From an uncultured cyanobacterium (GTDB lineage Bacteria; Cyanobacteriota; Cyanobacteriia; PCC-6307; Cyanobiaceae), in NCBI GenBank assembly GCA_903856805.1, contig CAIOCZ010000165.1, positions 1-64,000 on the forward strand: DNA of 64,000 bases. Reading direction: 5' to 3'. The notes beneath the pieces were generated by a model. It saw nothing but the letters and a program-made list of their open reading frames with translations. It did not search any database and was not told the DNA's origin. The translations under genes were made by a program, and so were the position numbers. Of the stretch, positions 45,331 to 53,180 are shown piece after piece; position 1 is the first letter of the stretch; each line of letters begins with the position of its first letter.

Positions 45331-45963
45331 ATGCAGCCCATGGTTCAGGGTTTGTCCACCACCCCGACAACGCCAACCCCGACCCGCCGGCCGCGGCCCC
45401 CCCAGGGGGGACCGGTGCGGTTGTCCAGCGTGCTGGGGACCGGATTGGGGGTGGCGGGGGCCTATCTGGTGGCGCGACACCTGCCGGCGTTACCCTCCAC
45501 CTTCCTCACCGCCCTGCTCTTGGCGGGGGGATCCGTGCTCAGTGGTCGGGCCCTGGAGGCCTGGGCCTGGTGGGGGGTGCTGGGGGCGGGCTGCGGCTCC
45601 CTGCTGGGCAGCGCCATGGTGGTGGCGCAGAAGCTGCAGACCACGCAGCCCCACGAGGGCCTGGGGCTGCGATTGGCACTCTTGGCCTGCCTGATGGTGG
45701 CGGGCGCGATCGGTGGCGGCAGCCTGAGCCGCGATGCGGAGCGCGCCGATCGGCGGCGCCCCAAGGACACCCTGCGCTCCGCCAGTGGCCTCACCACCGG
45801 TATCTTCGCGATCCTGGTGACCGTGGCCTTCGTCCATTCCGGACTGGATGAGGCCCGCACCGTGTCCAGCCGGTTGAGCACCTCGCTCACAATCCTGGTG
45901 TTGTCCCTTTCAGGGCCGGGTTGGCTGGTGCACCTGCTCGGAACCGGCCGGTGGCGGCGCTAA
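45331..45963 (+). CDS. Multi-pass membrane protein, hypothetical
   Basis: A 210-residue protein with a Thr/Pro/Arg-rich cytoplasmic N-terminus (about 30 residues) and five or six hydrophobic segments (near 32-48, 56-72, 77-98, 112-130, 152-168 and 182-200), with a charged loop RDAERADRRRPKDT. No family is recognised. It begins 21 bp after the sulfatase stop in the same direction, so it is probably co-transcribed. A transporter or accessory role for the sulfatase module is possible, without direct evidence. ATG 45331 or 45340 could be the start. Confidence 0.72.
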   Translation: MQPMVQGLSTTPTTPTPTRRPRPPQGGPVRLSSVLGTGLGVAGAYLVARHLPALPSTFLTALLLAGGSVLSGRALEAWAWWGVLGAGCGSLLGSAMVVAQKLQTTQPHEGLGLRLALLACLMVAGAIGGGSLSRDAERADRRRPKDTLRSASGLTTGIFAILVTVAFVHSGLDEARTVSSRLSTSLTILVLSLSGPGWLVHLLGTGRWRR

Positions 45964-45990
45964 GCAGGTGCACCAGGGAGGGTGGCAGGC

Positions 45991-47532
45991 TCAGGCGAGC
46001 AGCGGCTGACCCTGGCCGCCGTGGGCCTTGTCCTTGAACGGATCGGCGTGGTGGGGCAGCATCAGGGCCTCCTTGAAACTCATCTCACCGCGGCCGGCGA
46101 TCAGGTCGCGGAAGGCCATGCGGGCGGCGGCGCCATCCACGACCCCCGCCGTGCTGCTCCCCCCGGAGGCCACGGCACCACCATTCACCAGGGCGTCCTG
46201 GCCAAACAGGGCGCCGACCACTGCCCCTGGACCAGCTGACGGCGCCAGGGCATCTCCACCGCCGGTGCTGGTGTCCAGCACGGTGATGGTCTTGCTGCTG
46301 GCGAGCCACTGGCTGTGGCTGGGATCGCCGAACACTTTGATCTGCAAGTTCTCGCTGCCCTCCGGGCGTTGATCGGCGGCCAGCTCAAAGCGCAGGGTGG
46401 CCCAGCCATCGCGGCCCACTGTGCGGCTTCCCATAAGCGACCCACGGCTCAGATCCTGCTGATTCACGTGCGCTCCCTCAACTTCGTAGTAAAGGCTGGT
46501 GCCCTTGGCGAGGTTGGTCTTGATCTGGACCAGCAGGGGGCTGCCCTCGCTCACCCAGCGGCTGGAGGTCTGAACCCGGACGTCCGCGGGCGCGCCAGCT
46601 TCGGGTATGGGGAGTCTTGTGCCAGGGGAGTCGAGGGAGGCTGCGGCCACGATCGGCGCGGCCACGGCGATGGGCGCAGCCCCAATCGGCACAGCCGCAA
46701 TCGGAGCGGGCACTGGATTGGCTATCACCGTGGGGATCTCTTCCGAGGTCGGAGCCACCAGGGTGTCGATGACCGTCACCTGAAGGGGTGAGGACTGATC
46801 ACTGGGCAGCTCCGGTAAGGGCGCAATCTCCGCAGCATTGGTGATGCTGGAGATCGCACTGAACACATAGGAGCCGAGGGCAAGATCCGGCGAGGTGTAC
46901 TGGAACTGGCCGGGTTGGAGTTCTTCGGCTTGGCCCACCTCCGTCCCGTCGCGCAGCACGGTCACCGTGGTACCGGGATCGGCCAAGAGGCTCAGGGTGG
47001 GGGAGGCGTCGTCCGTGGGGCCTTCGGCCAAACCGCCTGCGGCGGTGAGAAACCCTTCAATGGACGGCGGCGCCGGTGCTGCCACCCCCAGATCCGCATA
47101 GGTGACCGACTCGAGGTTTTCTTGGTTGATGGCCTGACCCGCTGGAATGCGGGCGATCGGCATCACCTTGAAGATCAGATCCGAATTGGCTGGAATGCCA
47201 GAGCGGGCGGTGCTGCCATAGGCCAAGGCGGCGGGGATCCGGATCTCGGCGATTTCTCCCAGGGTGAGCTTGGGAAAAGCCTGGTCCCAGCCTTGAATCA
47301 CCTGGCCGGCGCCCAGGGTGAACTCAAAAGATTGCCGGCCAGTGACGGGGGTGAAGGTGGTGAAGTCGTAGTTGCCGTCGAAGCGGCTGCCGTTCGAGGC
47401 CAGGGTGCCTTCGTAGTAGGCCAGGACCCGATCGCCAGCCTGGAGGGCGGGACCGGAGGAGGGCCGCAGGACAATGGTTTCGAGTGAGATGAGAGCCACG
47501 CTTAATGGAGCCAAAGGGACCGTTAAGGTCAT
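45991..47532 (-). CDS. FKBP-type isomerase fused to Ig-like and Calx-beta-like surface modules
   Basis: A 513-residue protein. Residues about 25-126 form an FKBP domain with GDRVLAYYEGTL, VIQGWDQAF, LAYGST and NSDLIFKV. A proline/alanine-rich stretch with an Ig-like module (about 150-260) follows, then a beta module of about 330-425 (WVSEGSPLLVQIKT ... DGWATLRFELA ... SENLQIKVF) of the type repeated in large cyanobacterial surface and haemolysin-type proteins. There is no classical signal peptide; the last 90 residues are Gly/Ala-rich. It may be exported by a type I system, but that is inference. ATG 47532 gives the start. Confidence 0.85.
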   Translation of the reverse strand: MTLTVPLAPLSVALISLETIVLRPSSGPALQAGDRVLAYYEGTLASNGSRFDGNYDFTTFTPVTGRQSFEFTLGAGQVIQGWDQAFPKLTLGEIAEIRIPAALAYGSTARSGIPANSDLIFKVMPIARIPAGQAINQENLESVTYADLGVAAPAPPSIEGFLTAAGGLAEGPTDDASPTLSLLADPGTTVTVLRDGTEVGQAEELQPGQFQYTSPDLALGSYVFSAISSITNAAEIAPLPELPSDQSSPLQVTVIDTLVAPTSEEIPTVIANPVPAPIAAVPIGAAPIAVAAPIVAAASLDSPGTRLPIPEAGAPADVRVQTSSRWVSEGSPLLVQIKTNLAKGTSLYYEVEGAHVNQQDLSRGSLMGSRTVGRDGWATLRFELAADQRPEGSENLQIKVFGDPSHSQWLASSKTITVLDTSTGGGDALAPSAGPGAVVGALFGQDALVNGGAVASGGSSTAGVVDGAAARMAFRDLIAGRGEMSFKEALMLPHHADPFKDKAHGGQGQPLLA

Positions 47533-47586
47533 CGTGCCAGATGATCCCTGGTCTTGGTGGTGGGGATGGCCTGATTGGCCCCCGAC

Positions 47587-49107
47587 CTAGGACGCCAGCA
47601 GCGCTTCCACAAATTCAAAACTGTTGAAGGGCCGCAGATCGCGGATGCCTTCCCCGGCCCCCACAAATCGGATCGGCAGGCCGGCCTCGGAGGCCACGGC
47701 CAGGGCCACCCCGCCGCGGGCGCTGCCATCCAGCTTGGTCAGCACCACGCCGGTGAGGCCGGCGGCCTTGGCAAAGGCCATGGCCTGGCGCAGGCCGTTC
47801 TGCCCCTGGCTGGCATCCAGCACCAACAGGGATTGGACCGCCGCCTCCGGGGCCAGCCGATCGATGATCCGCCGCACCTTGCTCAGTTCCTCCATCAGGT
47901 TGTGTTTGGTCTGCAGTCGGCCGGCGGTGTCCACCAACACCAGTTCCGTGCCCTTGGCCTGGGCGGCACCGATGGCGTCAAACACAACGGCGGCCGGGTC
48001 CGCATTGGCTGTGGGGTTGGCGACTACCGGCACACCGCTGCGCTCCCCCCAGACGCTCACCTGTTGGACGGCGGCGGCTCGGAAGGTGTCCGCCGCGGCG
48101 ATCAGGCAGCTATAGCCGCTGCGCACCGCCAGATTGGCCAGTTTGCCCAGGGTGGTGGTCTTGCCCACGCCGTTCACCCCCACCAGCAGCCACACGTTCA
48201 GCCGCTGGCGTTCGGGGGCCAGCAGGGGCTGCCCACTGGCTTCGATCGGCGCCTCCAACAGGTCCCGCAGTTGCTGTTTCAAAAACCGCAGGCCCTCAGC
48301 GGGTTCCACCACCTCCTCATTGAGACGCTGCCGCAGGGCGGCCAACACCTGGTCGGTGGCCTGGACGCCCACATCGGCCCGCAGCAGGGTGGTTTCCAGG
48401 TCGTCCAGAATCTCCGGCGTAAGCGGATCGTCCCCGAGCCGCTCCAGCAGCTGGGTGACGAAGCCCTTGCGGGTCTTCTCGAGCCCCCGGCGGAGGCGTC
48501 CGAGCCAGTCGATTTCCTCCAGGGACACCTGATCGAGCTGGCGCCCCTGGGCCGCCAGCACCTCCGCCGACCAAGTGAACGTGGCATCAAAGGCCCCCAG
48601 GCGGGCTTCGGCCTCGTCGTTGTCTTCCCTGGCCTGGCGGGGGGGCGGAGCCAGGGGGGCGACTGCCGCTTCTGGGGTGGGGGCCGGTTGGCTGGCCGCT
48701 GCCGCTGACGCCAGGTCTTGCAAGCGCTGTTGCCGCTGGGCAACGGCCTGTTCCAGCAGCGTTAGCGGGGGGGGCTCGCCGCCCGCGGCGGCAGGCACCT
48801 CCGGAACGGGCGGTGGCGGTGCCGGGGCGGGGCTCCCGGCCCGGGCGTTCTCCTGTTGGGCTTTGAGGCGGGCATAGGCCTCCCGGGCCCAGGCCAGGGA
48901 GGCCTCATCCACCCCAGCGCTGGCCGTGGCGGCGGCGGGGCTTGCGGCGGGGGGGCTGGCGGCGCCTTCGGGCTCCGGGCTCTCGTCGGGCTCCGGGCTG
49001 GCGTCCGTGGAGGCCCCGGGTGGCAGCGGGGGCTCCCCCACCGGCTCGGGCTCAGGGGCTGGCGACGGATCGGACGTCGCGCCGCGTTTGAACCAATCGA
49101 ACACCAT
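47587..49107 (-). CDS. ftsY: Signal recognition particle receptor FtsY
   Basis: A 506-residue SRP GTPase that docks ribosome-SRP complexes at the membrane. The N-terminal 190 residues are acidic, Pro/Ala-rich and low-complexity (the A domain), then the N domain helices (RLRRGLEKTRKGFVTQLLE) and the G domain: P-loop GVNGVGKTTT, DTFRAAA, DTAGRLQTK, LTKLDGSARGG. GTPase residues are intact. It is 21 bp downstream of nusB on the same strand. Confidence 0.96.
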   Translation of the reverse strand: MVFDWFKRGATSDPSPAPEPEPVGEPPLPPGASTDASPEPDESPEPEGAASPPAASPAAATASAGVDEASLAWAREAYARLKAQQENARAGSPAPAPPPPVPEVPAAAGGEPPPLTLLEQAVAQRQQRLQDLASAAAASQPAPTPEAAVAPLAPPPRQAREDNDEAEARLGAFDATFTWSAEVLAAQGRQLDQVSLEEIDWLGRLRRGLEKTRKGFVTQLLERLGDDPLTPEILDDLETTLLRADVGVQATDQVLAALRQRLNEEVVEPAEGLRFLKQQLRDLLEAPIEASGQPLLAPERQRLNVWLLVGVNGVGKTTTLGKLANLAVRSGYSCLIAAADTFRAAAVQQVSVWGERSGVPVVANPTANADPAAVVFDAIGAAQAKGTELVLVDTAGRLQTKHNLMEELSKVRRIIDRLAPEAAVQSLLVLDASQGQNGLRQAMAFAKAAGLTGVVLTKLDGSARGGVALAVASEAGLPIRFVGAGEGIRDLRPFNSFEFVEALLAS

Positions 49108-49128
49108 CGTGATCTGCCCTCCGCTGCG

Positions 49129-49755
49129 TTAGGTCCGTGCGGTGGTGAAGCGCCGCAGGACACCGTTGATCATGCGCCGGCCCTGCTCGTCGCTATAGCG
49201 ATTGGCCAGCTCCACCGCTTCGTTGCAGGTCACCGCCGCAGGGGTGCCGAAGGACTCCAGGTCGACCACGGCCAGGCGCAGGATGTCGCGGTCGATGCGC
49301 GGCAGGCGGCCGAGGCGCCAGCCCTCCATCACCCCATCCAGGCGACGGTCGATCGACTCCCTGTCCTCCAGGACGGCCCTAGCCCGATCGAGCGCGCCCC
49401 GGCGGACGGCCTCGGTGTCGGCCAGCAGCAACAGGCGGGGCAGCTCCAGGCTGGCCGACAGGCGGTTGAGGGCCTGCTCGGCCAGGCCCAGTCCGGACTG
49501 CAGGTGCTGGCGTACCCGGGGCAACTGCAGTTCGCCCCCCTCCTGCAGTTCACTGTCGAGTAGTTGCTGCTGGGCCTGTTCCAAGGCCTCGGCGGAGAGG
49601 TCCAGGGCCTCCCGCACATGCTGGCTGAGGCTGGCCAGGGCCTGGTGCAGCAAGCCGTCCAGGGAGCTGGCGGCAACGGGGTCGGAGCCGCCGCGATCGC
49701 TGGTTTGCCCCAGGATCAGCAGGGCCAGTTCACGGGAAAGGGTGCGACTCTGCAT
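49129..49755 (-). CDS. nusB: Transcription antitermination factor NusB
   Basis: A 208-residue all-helical protein. The usual NusB parts are the start SRTLSRELALLILGQ and the end RLPRIDRDILRLAVVDLESFGTPAAVTCNEAVELANRYSDEQ (quoted in part: RIDRDILRLAV and NEAVELA). Between them lies an insertion of about 70 residues, as in other cyanobacterial NusB. It acts in rRNA transcription antitermination. ATG 49755 shares one base with the stop of the DUF502 gene upstream (TGATG). Confidence 0.93.
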   Translation of the reverse strand: MQSRTLSRELALLILGQTSDRGGSDPVAASSLDGLLHQALASLSQHVREALDLSAEALEQAQQQLLDSELQEGGELQLPRVRQHLQSGLGLAEQALNRLSASLELPRLLLLADTEAVRRGALDRARAVLEDRESIDRRLDGVMEGWRLGRLPRIDRDILRLAVVDLESFGTPAAVTCNEAVELANRYSDEQGRRMINGVLRRFTTART

Positions 49756-50513
49756 CAGGAGAGCTGGGGGGCCCGCAGCTGGGCGAGCAGGCTTGAGAAG
49801 CTGCGGCTGGTCTGGGAAGCCCGCTCGTCGTCGGGGCTGACGATGCCGGCGGAAATGATGGTGCGGAACGCATCCTCCACGCTGAGATCCAGATCGCGGA
49901 CGGCCCGTTCCGGCACCACCGCATACCACCCGGTGGTGGGGTTGGGGGCGGTGGGAATGAACACGCTCAGCATCGTGTCTGAAAAACCCGCCTGGATTGA
50001 GGCACCGATCACTCCAGTGACGAAGCCCACCGCAAACAGACCCTCTCGGGGGTATTCCACCAACACCACCCGCCGGAAGCGACTGGAATTGTCGCGCAGG
50101 AAGGTTTCCAGGAGTTGTTTAAGGGTCTTGTAGACCGACCCCGCCAAGGGAATGCGGAGCAAGGTGCCCTCACCGAACTCCAGCAGCCAGCGCCCAACAA
50201 TATTGCGTGCCATCAGGCCGATCAGCAGGATGCCCAGCAAGGGCACCATGAGGCCCACTCCCACATTGATCAGCTCCTGGAGAAGCGGATTCAGGGTGTT
50301 GAAGGGGTTGAACTGTTTCGGGATCGAGGTGAGCAGCGCCAGAACGAAGCGGCTCAGGGTGGTGGCCAGCCAGATGGTGGTGGCCAGCGGAATCACCACC
50401 AGAAGGCCGGCGATCAGATCGTTCTTGAGATCCTGCTGGAGGCGGTCACCCAGCGGCTGCTGATCAGGTCGGGGGCTGGAGGGAACCAAGGGCCAGGGTC
50501 CTGGTGCGAACAC
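49755..50513 (-). CDS. DUF502 membrane protein
   Basis: A protein of about 252 residues with two membrane helices (LIAGLLVVIPLATTIWLATTL-like and VGLMVPLLGILLIGLMA) and a cytoplasmic beta domain with GSVYKTLKQL, VVLVEYPREGLFAVGFVTG and IPTAPNPTTGW, the marks of the DUF502 family. Function is unknown in bacteria; plant relatives (COV type) affect membrane traffic. The start is GTG 50513 or TTG 50516; neither has a good Shine-Dalgarno. It is coupled to nusB (TGATG) and so part of a DUF502-nusB-ftsY run. Confidence 0.92.
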   Translation of the reverse strand: MFAPGPWPLVPSSPRPDQQPLGDRLQQDLKNDLIAGLLVVIPLATTIWLATTLSRFVLALLTSIPKQFNPFNTLNPLLQELINVGVGLMVPLLGILLIGLMARNIVGRWLLEFGEGTLLRIPLAGSVYKTLKQLLETFLRDNSSRFRRVVLVEYPREGLFAVGFVTGVIGASIQAGFSDTMLSVFIPTAPNPTTGWYAVVPERAVRDLDLSVEDAFRTIISAGIVSPDDERASQTSRSFSSLLAQLRAPQLS

Positions 50514-50540
50514 CAACGCTAACCATCCATGGGCAAGCGT

Positions 50541-51188
50541 TTAGAGAACGCTGCCCAGGCAGAGGATCGTGAAGGCGATGATCAGGACGATCGCGCCGCC
50601 AGTTCCGCCAAAGCGGCGCTGGTTCAAGCTGACCTGGGCGGTCTGCACCGACTGCTTGTACTGCTGTTCCAGTTGCTCCAGCTGGCGGTCCACAAAGGCC
50701 CTGGCCGCCTGGGTTTTCTGGGCGACGGAGGCACTGGCGGGCACCTGGCCCGAGGCCTCGGCCTGCTTGATCAGTTGCTGCAGCAGCGCCGGATCCTTGC
50801 TCTGCTGACGGGCCATTTCCAATTGACCCTTCTTGGAGGCCATCTGTTGGTCGGTCTGCTGTTGCATCAGGTTGTCTCCCCCGAAGGCCACCGGAAGAGA
50901 GGCGGTGAGCACCACCGCGAGCAGGCCGCTGATGACGCAAACGGCCCAGAGCACCGGCGTGCGGTTCTCGGAATCATCCTCCAGGCGCGAGGAGAGGTAC
51001 ATCAACACCAGACCCACCAGCGCCATGGGCGATTGATTGACCAGTCGCTCCACCACAAGTTGTCGGAAGGCCTCCTCGCCCCAGTCGTTCAGCACCAGCA
51101 CCCCGGCTAGTTGCAGGCCCAGCAGCACAACCAGGGTGATGCCCATCCAGCGAAGCAGGGGACTGAATCGGGCAGCGGAGGAAACCAC
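50541..51188 (-). CDS. HpsJ-like membrane protein
   Basis: A 215-residue protein from GTG 51188. It has membrane helices near 13-33, 52-67, 80-102 and the last 20 residues, and between them a long coiled-coil rich in Gln (about 105-190: MQQQTDQQMASKKGQLEMA and so on). This helices-coiled-coil-helix layout is that of the HpsJ-like proteins linked with polysaccharide secretion and pili in filamentous cyanobacteria; the assignment is by layout and is tentative. It stands 27 bp upstream of the DUF502 gene and divergent from queG. Confidence 0.68.
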   Translation of the reverse strand: MVSSAARFSPLLRWMGITLVVLLGLQLAGVLVLNDWGEEAFRQLVVERLVNQSPMALVGLVLMYLSSRLEDDSENRTPVLWAVCVISGLLAVVLTASLPVAFGGDNLMQQQTDQQMASKKGQLEMARQQSKDPALLQQLIKQAEASGQVPASASVAQKTQAARAFVDRQLEQLEQQYKQSVQTAQVSLNQRRFGGTGGAIVLIIAFTILCLGSVL

Positions 51189-51228
51189 GAAGATTGGATA
51201 GAACTGGGGGGGACTTTACTGACCGTCC

Positions 51229-52182
51229 GTGACACCATCCGCCGCTGCCTTGGCGGGCGAGCTCCGTCGGCAGGCCCAGCACCTCGGATTTGATCCGGTG
51301 GGCCTGGCCTCCGCCAGCCCCTCGGAGAGGTTGCGGCTGCGGAGCGCCAGCCTCGAGCGCTGGCTGGCGGCAGGCCATCAGGCCTCGATGGCCTGGATGG
51401 CGGATCCGCGGCGCCGCGCCATTGATGCCCTGCTGCCGGGGGTGCGCACCGTGGTGGCCGTGGGTCTCAGTTATCACGTCAACGCAAGCCCTACCCCAAG
51501 CAGCCTGAAAGTGGCCCGCTACGGCTGGGGGCGGGACTACCACCGGGTTCTGGATGGCCGGCTGCGGCAGCTGGGGCGCTGGTTGGAAGCCCGTGCCCCG
51601 GGCTGCCGGTGGCGGGCCTGTGTGGATTCTGCGCCCTTGATGGAGAAGGCCTGGGCGGAGCAGGCCGGCCTGGGGTGGATCGGCAAGAACGGCAACCTGA
51701 TCCATCGGCGGCGGGGCTCCTGGTTGCTGCTGGGGCACCTGCTCACCACCCTGGAGCTGCCTCCCGATCCGCCGGCCGAACCCCTCTGTGGTGCCTGCAG
51801 TCGTTGCCTCGACGCCTGCCCCACCGCCGCTATCACGGAGCCTTTTGTGGTGGACGCCCGCCGTTGCATCGCCTTCCACACGATCGAAAACCGCGATCCC
51901 CAGCTGCCTGAGGCGATCGCGACGTACCTGCAGGGCTGGGTAGCCGGCTGTGACATCTGTCAGCAGGTGTGCCCTTGGAATGCCCAGACCCTGGAGGCCA
52001 GCACGGATCCGGATCTCCAGCCCCGTCCCTGGGTGTTGGATCTGCAACCGGACGAGGCCCTGGGCTGGAGCGACGCGGATTGGGACGAACGGCTGAGGGC
52101 GTCGGCCTTGCGGCGGATCAAACCCTGGATGTGGCGCCGTAACTTGCGCGCCGCCATGGGACAGGCTCGCATTGATCCCTAG
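51229..52182 (+). CDS. queG: Epoxyqueuosine reductase
   Basis: A 317-residue cobalamin- and iron-sulfur enzyme that makes the last step of queuosine in tRNA. Signatures are VDSAPLMEKAWAEQAGLGWIGKN with the catalytic Asp, two ferredoxin-type clusters (CGACSRCLDACPTAAI and CDICQQVCPWN), and RRCIAFHTIE. The family's C-terminal HEAT repeats are absent, as in many cyanobacterial forms. Start GTG 51229. The stop is 25 bp before the next gene's likely start. Confidence 0.95.
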   Translation: MTPSAAALAGELRRQAQHLGFDPVGLASASPSERLRLRSASLERWLAAGHQASMAWMADPRRRAIDALLPGVRTVVAVGLSYHVNASPTPSSLKVARYGWGRDYHRVLDGRLRQLGRWLEARAPGCRWRACVDSAPLMEKAWAEQAGLGWIGKNGNLIHRRRGSWLLLGHLLTTLELPPDPPAEPLCGACSRCLDACPTAAITEPFVVDARRCIAFHTIENRDPQLPEAIATYLQGWVAGCDICQQVCPWNAQTLEASTDPDLQPRPWVLDLQPDEALGWSDADWDERLRASALRRIKPWMWRRNLRAAMGQARIDP

Positions 52183-52207
52183 GCTAGGGAGAATCCGTGG
52201 GACATCT

Positions 52208-53125
52208 GTGGGCCGGTGCCGGTGGCAATCGCTGTTCTCCTTCGTGCTGGCCCTGCCACTCGCAGGTTCCCTGGGGGCAGCTCTGTTGATCGGTGAGGCC
52301 CGGCCCGCCCGTGCCCTGGTTCCCTACGTCTACCTGCCCAAAAACGAAGAGCTCGAGGGGGCCGGGATGGGCATTGCCCAGGCGGCGGCCCGCCTGTTGC
52401 GTCTCGGCCAGGCGGAGGATGCGGCCCGGCTGGCGGAACTGACCGTGCGCCTGCTGCCGAGCGATCCCCGCGGCTGGGTGCTGCTGGCGGAAGCCCAATT
52501 GCGCAGCAACCGGATCCCCGAGGCCATCGAGGCCCTGAACCGGGCCAAGAAACTCGATCCGAACAATGCGGGCATCTGGTTCGCCGAGGGTTCCCTGGCC
52601 CTCCGCAACGGCAAGCCCGCCCAAGCCCTGGGCCTGTTGCGTCGGGGATTGCAGCTGGATGGCAAGAACGCCGGCGCCTATTTCGATCTCGGCAACGCCC
52701 AACTCCTCACCAACGAGCCAGTGGCCGCCCTCGCCTCGTTTGAACGGGCGGCGGCCCTGCGACGGGACTTCTGGGAGGCGGTGAACAACCAGGGACTGGT
52801 GCTGTTTGAAAGCGGTCAGGTGCCAGAGGCGATCACCCGTTGGCGCAAGGTGCTCAAGCTCAAGCCCGGGGCGGCGGAAACCGGCCTGGCCTTGGCTGCG
52901 GCGCTGCAGAAGCAGGGCCCTTCCCAGCTCGCCGAAGCCCTCAAGTTGGCGGAGGCCTCCCTGGCCAGCGAACCCAATTACGTGCAGGAGAGCTATCAAA
53001 AAGAACAGCTCTGGGGGGTCCGGCTGCGGGGGGCGACCAAAGAGCTGCTGGCGCGCCCCGCGCTGAAGGCGGCGGTGGAACGGGCCATGGCCAATGCTGG
53101 CCCCGGCAGTGAAGCCCAGGAGTGA
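52208..53125 (+). CDS. Exported TPR-repeat protein
   Basis: A protein of about 305 residues. An N-terminal signal or anchor (LFSFVLALPLAGSLGAALLIG, then ARA-LV) is followed by about five TPR hairpins (GWVLLAEAQLRSNRIPEAIEALNRA, GIWFAEGSLALRNGKPAQAL, GAYFDLGNAQLLTNEPVAAL, AVNNQGLVLFESGQVPEAI). TPRs bind partner proteins; in cyanobacteria such lumenal or membrane-anchored TPR proteins often help photosystem assembly, which is only a possibility here. The start is GTG 52208 or TTG 52172, the latter overlapping queG by 11 bases. Confidence 0.85.
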   Translation: MGRCRWQSLFSFVLALPLAGSLGAALLIGEARPARALVPYVYLPKNEELEGAGMGIAQAAARLLRLGQAEDAARLAELTVRLLPSDPRGWVLLAEAQLRSNRIPEAIEALNRAKKLDPNNAGIWFAEGSLALRNGKPAQALGLLRRGLQLDGKNAGAYFDLGNAQLLTNEPVAALASFERAAALRRDFWEAVNNQGLVLFESGQVPEAITRWRKVLKLKPGAAETGLALAAALQKQGPSQLAEALKLAEASLASEPNYVQESYQKEQLWGVRLRGATKELLARPALKAAVERAMANAGPGSEAQE

Positions 53126-53180
53126 TCTTTCGCCACGCTCTGTAGGCTGAGCGCCCCCCGCCGTACGAGCGCAGATCCGG

